This document shows, one piece after another, positions 53,419-60,595 of a stretch of DNA of 64,000 bases. Below the pieces are notes generated by a model, which saw only the letters and a list, made by a program, of their open reading frames with translations, did not search any database and was not told the DNA's origin. The DNA lies in contig JAPWJY010000008.1 of assembly GCA_028283765.1 (NCBI GenBank), forward strand, positions 1,245,001 to 1,309,000, written 5' to 3'. This DNA is from Parvibaculaceae bacterium (GTDB lineage: Bacteria > Pseudomonadota > Alphaproteobacteria > Parvibaculales > Parvibaculaceae). Position numbers and translations under genes: made by a program. Numbering within the stretch: the first letter of the stretch is position 1; each line of letters starts with the position of its first letter.

Positions 53419-54240
53419 TCAGCCGCCCTTGTTCGCCGGACCCGTATTCGCTGAACCAAGGCCCAGACGAAACCGGATGATGTCGCGAAGGCCAGGCCCG
53501 ATGCAGCTCATACCCCGCACGAGATAGCGCCGCCACAGGCGCCGGGGCTCCCTGGCGAGGCGGTAGAGCCAGACGAGGGAGTTGCGCTCCATGAAATCGG
53601 GGGCCGGAGGCGTGATGCCGGCAAGGGTCGTCAATGAACTGCCGACGCACATGCCGATGCCGGTGGCCCGGCCGTCCTTCTGGATGCGCAACCCCAGCTT
53701 CTCCGACTGGGGAGGCCCAAGGCAGATGAAGACGAAGCGGGCAGGGTGATCCGCGACAAAATCGATGATGTCGCGCACCGCTTTCGGATCGTTGATCGCC
53801 CCCATCGGCGGGATGTGCTGATGGATGCGGGTCAAGCCGTACCGGGTGCGCAGCAGGTCGATCGTCTGGAGTGTGCTGCCGATGACTGTCAGCGCGTCAT
53901 CGGGATGAATGATGTCGGTGAACATGTCGCGGATAACGTAGGCGCCCGGCGCGAAGGGAAGGTCCATCCCCGCAAGCCGGGCGAGCTTCATGACGATCCG
54001 GCTGTCACAGGTGCTGAGCCAGCAGTTTTCGCTCGCCTCGTCGAACTCCGCATCATGCCGCCGGAAATAGCTGTGCTCGGCATTGGGCGTGACGAAGAGA
54101 GAGAAGGGGGAAAAGCCGGGGCGTTCGTCGAGCGCCTTCAGTGTTTCCTCAAGGGTAACGGGGTCGAACCGCAGCCCGGCGAAATGGAGGGAGGGGACCA
54201 TGAAGGGATGGGCTTCGGTCCGGGCGTTCGCTCCATCCAT
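53419..54240 (-). CDS. WecG/TagA/CpsF-family glycosyltransferase (GT26)
   Basis: The 273-aa protein has the GT26 pattern: FVTPNAEHSYFRRHDAEF, CDSRIVMKLARLAGM, LPFAPGAYVIRDMF, VFICLGPPQSEKLGLRIQ and GIGMCVGSSLTTLAG. GT26 enzymes transfer the second sugar onto an undecaprenol-linked acceptor. It matches the role expected after the initiating transferase encoded divergently at 54.4 kb. A long helical tail (RRYLVRGMSCIG) probably binds membrane. Confidence 0.86.
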   Translation of the reverse strand: MDGANARTEAHPFMVPSLHFAGLRFDPVTLEETLKALDERPGFSPFSLFVTPNAEHSYFRRHDAEFDEASENCWLSTCDSRIVMKLARLAGMDLPFAPGAYVIRDMFTDIIHPDDALTVIGSTLQTIDLLRTRYGLTRIHQHIPPMGAINDPKAVRDIIDFVADHPARFVFICLGPPQSEKLGLRIQKDGRATGIGMCVGSSLTTLAGITPPAPDFMERNSLVWLYRLAREPRRLWRRYLVRGMSCIGPGLRDIIRFRLGLGSANTGPANKGG

Positions 54241-54394
54241 TCTTTTCTCCGATGCCGGGCCGGGCCCATATGAAGCAAGGCTGTCGCTTGTGAGCTTTAC
54301 TATAATCGGTTAGCTCTGTGAGTTGTACCGGTTTGCCCGCAATGAGGTGTGGGGACTTGAAGAGAGGGCCGCGCGCGTGGGGAATGGATCGGGG

Positions 54395-55039
54395 ATGACA
54401 TCCCGTGAGATGAGGGATCCGCGGTCCGTGAGCCACCCCCTGCAGTTTGCCTTGAAGCGGTTGATGGATGTCGCCATCTCGGCGCTGCTGCTGGTTCTCC
54501 TGAGCCCGGTTCTGCTTCTTATTGTCGTGGCCATCAAGCTCACCTCGCCGGGACCGGTCTTCTACAGACCGCGCTGGGTGGTGCTCAACGAGCGCGTCAT
54601 CGACGGCTATAAATTCCGCACCATGGTGGCGAACGCCATGGAGATGGAAACGGCCTTACGCGCCCGCAACGAGATGAGGGGACCGGCTTTCAAGATAACC
54701 AACGATCCACGCGTCACCCCGGTCGGCCGTTTCCTGCGCAAATACAGTCTGGATGAATTGCCGCAGCTCTGGTGCGTGCTCATCGGCGATCTCAGTCTGG
54801 TCGGGCCGAGGGCCCCCCAGCTTCATGAGTTCGAAAGGATGACGCCATTCCAGAAGCGCAAGCTGACGGTGACCCAGGGCATCACCTGCCTGTGGCAGAT
54901 CGGTGGACGCCACCGGATCAATGATTATGATCAGTGGGTGCAAAAGGACCTCGACTACATCCAGAGCTGGTCCTTCTGGCTCGATATCAAAATTCTTTTT
55001 CTCACCATACCTGTGGTTATCCGGGGGTCAGGCGTCTGA
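54395..55039 (+). CDS. Initiating sugar-phosphate transferase (polyprenyl glycosylphosphotransferase)
   Basis: The roughly 214-aa monotopic enzyme (WbaP/PssY/HfsE family) has a membrane segment about residues 20-42 (ISALLLVLLSPVLLLIVVAI). The catalytic core has SPGPVFYRPRW, YKFRTMVANAM, YSLDELPQLWCVLIGDLSLV with the DE pair, and GPRAPQ. It transfers a sugar-1-phosphate to undecaprenyl phosphate to start repeat-unit assembly. The frame opens with TTG 54323; ATG 54395 is the better start. Its stop overlaps the next start by 1 nt. Confidence 0.9.
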   Translation: MTSREMRDPRSVSHPLQFALKRLMDVAISALLLVLLSPVLLLIVVAIKLTSPGPVFYRPRWVVLNERVIDGYKFRTMVANAMEMETALRARNEMRGPAFKITNDPRVTPVGRFLRKYSLDELPQLWCVLIGDLSLVGPRAPQLHEFERMTPFQKRKLTVTQGITCLWQIGGRHRINDYDQWVQKDLDYIQSWSFWLDIKILFLTIPVVIRGSGV

Positions 55040-55989
55040 TGGAGCCCGCGAACAAGATCGAGGCCAGCATCGTCATTCCGAGCTACGACCGGATGGCCCT
55101 GCTGGAGCGAACTCTTCGGGGCTGCTTCGGCCAGACGTTCTCCAGCGGCGCATTCGAGATCGTGATTGCGGACAATCATCCCCAGCAGCTTGCCCGGGCA
55201 GTGGTCGAGCGGCTGCAGCTCGAAACCCCCATACCGATTCTTTACACCTCGAACGTGGCGCATGGCATCGCGGCGATTCGCAATGCGGGCGTGAAGGCTG
55301 CGCGTGGCCGCTTCATCGCTTTCGTGGACGATGACGAGGAGCCGCAACCCGGATGGCTGGAGGCTCTGCACAGCAGCCTTGAACGAACCGGCGCAGATGC
55401 TGCCTTCGGGCCGAAATTCCCGGTTTTCGAGTCGGGCCATGCACCCGACTGGGATCCGGAAGGCTGGTATTATACCTGTGATTTCAGGTTGCCCCGGGAT
55501 GGAGAGATCATTCTCTTTGGCCGCCGCCGTCCCCGCGGCAAGGGGCTTGGCACCGGCAATTCGATGTTCCGGGTCGAGACTTGCTTTGCGGACCGGGAGC
55601 CCTTCAACGTGAAGATGGTCAACGGGGAGGATACGGAGCTTTTCTTTCGTCTGCTCCATGGCGGTGCCCGGTTCGTGTGGACGCCGGAGGCTATTGTTCG
55701 TGAGTTTATTGAGACAAGCCGTACGGATTTCAACTATATGCGGCGCCGGCTGATGCGCAGTTCCCAGCACTATGCAATCAGCCGGGTTACGACAAGCAAA
55801 AATCCCGGCGTTTCAAGAATAAAGGTGGCCATTCTCGGTCTCGGTCAGGTAATCGTGCATGGCGTTTTATTTATCCTGACAGGAGAGTTTCTTGACCCGA
55901 AACGGGTGGCCAATCGAATGGGCATCGCCAAGGGGTGGGGAAAGCTTACATACCGGCACCAGATCGGTTTTATCAACAATACGGCCTGA
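55039..55989 (+). CDS. Family 2 glycosyltransferase
   Basis: The 316-aa GT-A enzyme has N-terminal ASIVIPSYDRMALLERTL, the metal-binding region IAFVDDDEEPQPGWLEAL (DDD) and a later ED pair in VNGEDTELFFRLL. It is a cytoplasmic enzyme adding a repeat-unit sugar; a hydrophobic stretch near the C-terminus (VAILGLGQVIVHGVLFILTG) may tether it. It is coupled to the initiating transferase (TGATG at 55037-55041). Donor sugar unknown; GDP-heptose is possible from context. Confidence 0.87.
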   Translation: MEPANKIEASIVIPSYDRMALLERTLRGCFGQTFSSGAFEIVIADNHPQQLARAVVERLQLETPIPILYTSNVAHGIAAIRNAGVKAARGRFIAFVDDDEEPQPGWLEALHSSLERTGADAAFGPKFPVFESGHAPDWDPEGWYYTCDFRLPRDGEIILFGRRRPRGKGLGTGNSMFRVETCFADREPFNVKMVNGEDTELFFRLLHGGARFVWTPEAIVREFIETSRTDFNYMRRRLMRSSQHYAISRVTTSKNPGVSRIKVAILGLGQVIVHGVLFILTGEFLDPKRVANRMGIAKGWGKLTYRHQIGFINNTA

Positions 55990-56230
55990 ATCGGGTGCTG
56001 TGACTATTTTTCCTTGTAAAATTGAATCAAAATATTGGAGTGTCTGACTTCGAAGGCATACGGAATGTGGCCCGGGAGCGCAGATGGGGTGCCTGCATAC
56101 AGGTTCAGGCCCGCACCGACTTACGTTACGGTATAATAGTGTTTGCTAATGTGCCTTGGCTTTGCTATCCAGCAAATCATTAAAGTTTTATGTTGTTCCG
56201 TAGTGTAACCTCAGGGTCTGGAGATTTTGA
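55990..56230. other. Intergenic region before the heptose operon
   Basis: No ORF or strong hairpin. TATAAT at 56132-56137 may be a -10 element for the downstream operon, but no matching -35 lies 16-18 bp upstream, so I do not call a promoter. Confidence 0.35.
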
Positions 56231-56977
56231 ATGGAAGCTGCCGTGCTTCCGATACCCGCCAAGGTTCAGCGCAGGGTGTCTGGAATCAAGCTGTTTGGCG
56301 ACGGTGCGAATCTGCGTGACTTCGAGCTTCTCTATAAAGAGGGACGGGTTGACGGATTCACGACCAACCCGACCCTGATGTACAAGGCTGGCATCACGGA
56401 TTATCAGCGTTTTGCCCATGATCTGATTGACCTCATCCCCGATCTGCCGATTTCGTTCGAGGTGTTTTCCGACGAGTTCGACGAGATGGAGCGCCAGTCC
56501 CTGCTTATCGATAGCTGGGGCGAGCATATTTATGTGAAGATCCCCGTGACGAACACCCGGGGGGAAAGCAGCGCGCCTCTTATCCGCCGGCTGACGGCCG
56601 AGGGCATAAAGGTCAATGTGACGGCCATTCTGACGCTGGGCCAGGTCGCGGCCGTGGTCGACGCGCTGGAAGCCGATGTGCCCGCCATTGTATCTGTCTT
56701 TGCCGGGCGTATCGCCGATACGGGCGTTGATCCCATTCCCGTCATGATGGCGACGGTTGGCCTGTGCTCACTCAAGCCGAAGGCCGAAGTTTTGTGGGCA
56801 AGCCCGCGCGAGGTTTTGAATATCTATCAGGCGCGCGACTGCGGCTGCCAGATCATCACGGCGACGCCGGACATTCTGAAGAAACTCGACATGTCGGGCA
56901 TGAACCTTGACCGGCTTTCGCTCGATACCGTCGCGATGTTCTATCGCGATGCGCTTGCCGCCCAGTTCAGGCTCTGA
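56231..56977 (+). CDS. Transaldolase (TalC/FSA-type)
   Basis: The 248-aa TIM-barrel enzyme has KLFGDGANLRDFELLYKEG and DGFTTNPTLMYKAGI near the start. The Schiff-base Lys lies in HIYVKIPVTNTRG (around residue 101), with VNVTAILTLGQVAAVV and AIVSVFAGRIADTGVDP following. It exchanges dihydroxyacetone units, which can make or use sedoheptulose-7-phosphate. As the first gene of a five-enzyme heptose operon, supply of sedoheptulose-7-phosphate is a plausible role. Fructose-6-phosphate aldolase activity cannot be excluded. Confidence 0.88.
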   Translation: MEAAVLPIPAKVQRRVSGIKLFGDGANLRDFELLYKEGRVDGFTTNPTLMYKAGITDYQRFAHDLIDLIPDLPISFEVFSDEFDEMERQSLLIDSWGEHIYVKIPVTNTRGESSAPLIRRLTAEGIKVNVTAILTLGQVAAVVDALEADVPAIVSVFAGRIADTGVDPIPVMMATVGLCSLKPKAEVLWASPREVLNIYQARDCGCQIITATPDILKKLDMSGMNLDRLSLDTVAMFYRDALAAQFRL

Positions 56978-57001
56978 TTCAAATTTTGCCAGCGGGTTCT
57001 C

Positions 57002-57745
57002 ATGTACAAGGCACTCGTTTTGGCGGCAGGCATGGGCAGCCGCATCCGTCCGGTTGCAGGCGATCTGCCAAAACCGCTGGTTCCGTTCGGCGGGGAGCCC
57101 ATTCTCGCTCATAATCTGCGTTGGCTGGTGGCATCCGGCGTGACCGAGGTGTGGATCAATCTTCATTTTCAGGCGGAAATGATTTCCAGCCTTGTCGGGG
57201 ATGGCAGCGGCTTCGGCCTTCATGTCCGCTATACCTTCGAGCCCGAACTTCTGGGAACGGCGGGCGCGCTCGGCAATCTCGGTGACATTTTCAACGACCG
57301 CATGTTCGTCATTTATGGCGACAGCATCCTGCGCATGGATCTGGACGCGCTGCTTGAAAAGCACGCGGATGCCGATGCGGACGTGACCATTTCGCTGTTC
57401 GACCGGGACGTTCATGCTCATACCGGCATTGCCGGAGGACGGGTGGAAATCGCGCCGGATGGCCGTGTCACCGGCTTTGTCGAAGGAGCGCTGCCGCCAG
57501 GCGGCGGCGGGCGCGATCTGGTCAATGCGGGCGTCTATGTCTGCGAACCCAATATCAAGGCGCTCATTCCACCTGCGCGGCTGGTCGATTTCGGCCGCGA
57601 TGTCTTTCCCGCCATGCTGGCCCGCCGTGACCCGCTCTTTGCCCATGTCATCGAGCCGGACGGCTATTGCCTCGGTCTTGATACGCCTGAAAGCTTTGCC
57701 GCCGGTGAAGCCCTGCTGGCGTCCGGCCGGATCAGATTCTCATGA
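57002..57745 (+). CDS. hddC: Sugar nucleotidyltransferase (HddC-like)
   Basis: The 247-aa protein has nucleotidyltransferase signature ALVLAAGMGSRIRPVAGDLP, then KPLVPFGGEPILAHNL, LLGTAGALGNLGDIF and VIYGDSILRMDLDAL. In a heptose gene set this matches D-glycero-alpha-D-manno-heptose-1-phosphate guanylyltransferase. Sequence alone would only say mannose-1-phosphate or glucose-1-phosphate-type; the heptose call is contextual. Overlaps the next gene by 4 nt. Confidence 0.82.
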   Translation: MYKALVLAAGMGSRIRPVAGDLPKPLVPFGGEPILAHNLRWLVASGVTEVWINLHFQAEMISSLVGDGSGFGLHVRYTFEPELLGTAGALGNLGDIFNDRMFVIYGDSILRMDLDALLEKHADADADVTISLFDRDVHAHTGIAGGRVEIAPDGRVTGFVEGALPPGGGGRDLVNAGVYVCEPNIKALIPPARLVDFGRDVFPAMLARRDPLFAHVIEPDGYCLGLDTPESFAAGEALLASGRIRFS

Positions 57746-58281
57746 CGTCCGGCAGGGCGGCGGTTTTTCTCGACCGCGACGGGGTCATCAACGCCGTCGT
57801 CATGCGGGACGGCAAGGTGGCATCCCCGCGCCTGTTGTCCGAGTTCATGCTGGAGCCGGGCGTCGAGGAGGCGCTGGCGGAACTCAGGCAGGCCGGCTTC
57901 CTGCTTTTCGTCGTGACCAACCAGCCCGACATCCGTCGTGGCCTGATGAGCCCGCAGGTGCTCGACGCCATTCATGCGCGGCTCCGGGACCTGCTGCCCG
58001 TTGATGATATCGCCTTCTGTCCCCACGATAATGCTGACGAATGTGAGTGCCGCAAGCCGAAGCCCGGCATGTTGCTTGATCTGGCAAAACGCTGGAATGT
58101 CGATCTGGCGCGATCTTTCATGATCGGCGATCAGGACCGCGACATTGAATGCGGACGCAGGGCGGGTTGCATCACAATCCTGTTAGGTAAATCCTATAAT
58201 TCCGGGTCGGAGGCCAAAGCCGACTATCTGGTTTCCGGCATCACCGCCGCTGCCGGGGTCATCCTCGCGGCACAACCCTAG
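57742..58281 (+). CDS. gmhB: HAD phosphatase, GmhB-like
   Basis: The 179-aa HAD hydrolase has AAVFLDRDGVINAVV with the nucleophile Asp, VVTNQPDIRRGL, the zinc loop CPHDNADECECRKPKPGM and FMIGDQDRDIECGRRAG. These match D-glycero-D-manno-heptose-1,7-bisphosphate 7-phosphatase. It acts between HddA and HddC in GDP-heptose synthesis. It overlaps hddC by 4 nt and precedes gmhA by 14 nt. Confidence 0.9.
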   Translation: MTSGRAAVFLDRDGVINAVVMRDGKVASPRLLSEFMLEPGVEEALAELRQAGFLLFVVTNQPDIRRGLMSPQVLDAIHARLRDLLPVDDIAFCPHDNADECECRKPKPGMLLDLAKRWNVDLARSFMIGDQDRDIECGRRAGCITILLGKSYNSGSEAKADYLVSGITAAAGVILAAQP

Positions 58282-58295
58282 TCGAGGCGTCCATC

Positions 58296-58910
58296 ATGTT
58301 TGCCCAGCACTTTCTCGACTCGATCCACAAGGCGATCGACTCCTTTGATCTGACCATCATCGACAAGATGGCCGAGACGCTTGCCGCGGTGCGCGGGCGG
58401 GGCGGACGTCTTTTCATTGTCGGGTCGGGTGGCGGCGCCGGCCATGCCAGCCACGCAACCAATGACTTCCGCAAGATCTGCGGCTTTGAGGCCTATTGCC
58501 CAAGCGACAATGTGTCGGAACTGACCGCCCGCATCAATGACGAGGGCTGGGATGTCAGCTACTCCAACTGGCTGATCGGCAGCAGGCTGCGCGCCGAGGA
58601 CGGCATTCTCGTTTTCTCGGTGGGCGGCGGCAGCGTCAATCCGCCGGTCAGCGTCAATCTGGTCAAGGTGCTTCAGCTAGCGAAGGAACGGGGCGCGTCG
58701 ATCACCGGCATCGTCGGGCGCAACGGGGGGTACACGGCGGAAATCGCGGATGCCTGCGTCGTCGTGCCGACCATTGATGAAGCGCTCATCACCCCCATCG
58801 TGGAGGGTTTGCAGGCCGTGGTCTGGCATCTGCTGGTTTCTCACCCCGCTCTTTCGATGAACAAGGGGCGCTGGGAGGAACTGGGCGGCAGCGTGGCGAA
58901 AAGCGCATGA
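58296..58910 (+). CDS. gmhA: SIS-domain sugar isomerase, GmhA-like
   Basis: The 204-aa SIS protein has phosphate-binding RLFIVGSGGGAGHASHATND and later FSVGGGSVNPPVSVNL and GIVGRNGGYTAEIAD. GmhA isomerises sedoheptulose-7-phosphate to D-glycero-D-manno-heptose-7-phosphate. This is the substrate that the operon's transaldolase could supply. The stop overlaps the kinase start by 4 nt. Confidence 0.86.
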   Translation: MFAQHFLDSIHKAIDSFDLTIIDKMAETLAAVRGRGGRLFIVGSGGGAGHASHATNDFRKICGFEAYCPSDNVSELTARINDEGWDVSYSNWLIGSRLRAEDGILVFSVGGGSVNPPVSVNLVKVLQLAKERGASITGIVGRNGGYTAEIADACVVVPTIDEALITPIVEGLQAVVWHLLVSHPALSMNKGRWEELGGSVAKSA

Positions 58911-59908
58911 TCGTTGTACGGACACCCTTGCGGGTTACGCTGGGCGGCGGCGGCACGGACCTCAAAAGCTATTATCAGCATGGCGGCGGATTCATTTTCG
59001 CGCTGGCGCTCGATAAATATATCCGCGTGATGTGCCAGCGTCCGCTCTTCGACAGCCGGGTTACGGTGACGGGCCCCGATAATGAGGTGGTAGAGCGCAG
59101 CGCCGATGTGAAGCACAAGCTTATCCACGCCGCCTTGATCCGCCACGGGATCGAGGACCGGTTCGAGATCGCCTCGATGGCCGACATCGCGGGCGGCACT
59201 GGTCTTGGCTCGTCGAGCTGCTTTCTGGTTGGTCTGCTCAATGCCATCCATGCCATGAAGGGAGAAACCCTTTCCGCGCAGGAAATTGCGGAGGAGGCGT
59301 GCGATATTGAAATCGGCCTGCAGGCCAGCGGCATCGGCAAGCAGGATCAGTACATGGCCTCATTCGGCGGCCTGACCACGCTTGAGATTGCGCCTGACGG
59401 CAAGATTGATGTTGCGCGGGTCGCGCTGGCCCCGGAAATCGAAAACCGGTTCATCGAGCGCACGCACATCTATTATACCGGCCTGCGCCGGGATGCGGCC
59501 GTGGTGCTGGCGGACCAGAACAGCGCCATGAACGAAGAAGGCAGCGGCGCGCGCAAGCGCGTGGAAAACAGCCTCGACTTCATTCGCGACCTTGGCTACC
59601 GCATCCTTGAAAGCTGGAAAAGCGGCGATTTCGATGGCTGGGGACACATGCTTGATGAACACTGGCGTCACAAGAAACAATTATCCGCGAAGATAAGCTG
59701 GCCCCATATCGATGAAATCTATGACCGTGTACGGCGCGATTTCAATGTTCTGGGGGGCAAGGTGCTGGGGGCCGGCGGCGGCGGCTTTCTGATGCTTTAC
59801 TGCGCCGGTGACGGCGAGGCGCTTGAGGATTTCATGGCGCGCAACATGATGCCGCGTCTTCGCTATGGCATCGACCGCGCCGGCTCGACCATCATTCCGG
59901 GGGTATAA
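58907..59908 (+). CDS. hddA: GHMP kinase, HddA-like heptose kinase
   Basis: The 333-aa GHMP-superfamily kinase has VRTPLRVTLGGGGTDLKSYY at the N-terminus. The ATP loop reads GGTGLGSSSCFLVGLLNAI near residue 95, the mid segment IGKQDQYMASFGGL, and the C-terminal motif KVLGAGGGGFLML. This matches D-glycero-alpha-D-manno-heptose-7-phosphate kinase (alpha-anomer, the GDP route). HldE-type fusion enzymes of the ADP route are not present. Overlaps the PAP2 start by 1 nt. Confidence 0.88.
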   Translation: MIVVRTPLRVTLGGGGTDLKSYYQHGGGFIFALALDKYIRVMCQRPLFDSRVTVTGPDNEVVERSADVKHKLIHAALIRHGIEDRFEIASMADIAGGTGLGSSSCFLVGLLNAIHAMKGETLSAQEIAEEACDIEIGLQASGIGKQDQYMASFGGLTTLEIAPDGKIDVARVALAPEIENRFIERTHIYYTGLRRDAAVVLADQNSAMNEEGSGARKRVENSLDFIRDLGYRILESWKSGDFDGWGHMLDEHWRHKKQLSAKISWPHIDEIYDRVRRDFNVLGGKVLGAGGGGFLMLYCAGDGEALEDFMARNMMPRLRYGIDRAGSTIIPGV

Positions 59909-60486
59909 TGGCGGAGGCGGGAACAGCGTATTTCATTTCGGCCTTCGGCAATCCCGTGGTGGCGCTGCCGGCGGCGGCGGTGCTCATCTTTCTGCTTTTC
60001 CATACCCGGCATATGCGCGTTGCCGTCAATTATGCCACGGCCATTGTCGGGCTGTTTATCTCGGCTGCCATTCTGAAAGTCATTTCGCGCTGCCTGGGCG
60101 ATTCATTCGTGGGCACGCCCTGGCATCTGTCCATCGGTGCGCCGAGCGGCCATGCGTCCTTGTCCACCATCGTCTATGGTGGTGCGGCTGCGATTCTGAT
60201 GCGTGCTGCGGGGAGGCTGGGTGCGGCCGGCGCCTTTCTGCTTTTCCTGATCCTGCTGATAGGCATCGCCGTCACCCGGGTAACGCTTGGCACTCATACG
60301 CCGATGGATGTCATTACCGGGATTATCCTTGGAATGATATTCGTTGTGCCCGTTTCGATCGCCGCCGCCCGTGAGGCATGGGATGTCCGTCCGCTGAATG
60401 CGGTGATCGTGGTTGCCGGGATGATGGCCGTGGCCTTTCTCGCCAATGTGAGCGGGTTTCGCATCACCAGCGATATTGTTTTCTGA
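59908..60486 (+). CDS. PAP2-family membrane phosphatase
   Basis: The 192-aa protein has about five helices and the three PAP2 motifs in order: a degenerate Lys/Arg motif, GAPSGHASLS (PSGH) near residue 75, and TRVTLGTHTPMDVITG (SRxxxxxHxxxD). The active site would face the periplasm. Roles include recycling undecaprenyl pyrophosphate or removing phosphate from a polymer lipid. It is coupled to the heptose operon as its last gene. Confidence 0.82.
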   Translation: MAEAGTAYFISAFGNPVVALPAAAVLIFLLFHTRHMRVAVNYATAIVGLFISAAILKVISRCLGDSFVGTPWHLSIGAPSGHASLSTIVYGGAAAILMRAAGRLGAAGAFLLFLILLIGIAVTRVTLGTHTPMDVITGIILGMIFVVPVSIAAAREAWDVRPLNAVIVVAGMMAVAFLANVSGFRITSDIVF

Positions 60487-60555
60487 GCTAAAAGACAGAT
60501 AATTTCTTCTTCCCACTCATGGTTAATGAAGTGATAAGGTCGCTTCGGGCAAAGA

Positions 60556-60569
60556 GCCGGTAAACCGGC
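60556..60569. repeat. Palindrome GCCGGTAAACCGGC
   Basis: A 14-bp perfect palindrome lies 27-40 bp before the autotransporter start, in its only upstream space (60487-60595). It could be an operator or a small leader hairpin; there is no T-run. Confidence 0.3.
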
Positions 60570-60595
60570 CATGAAACCAGTCGGGGAAGAAAATC

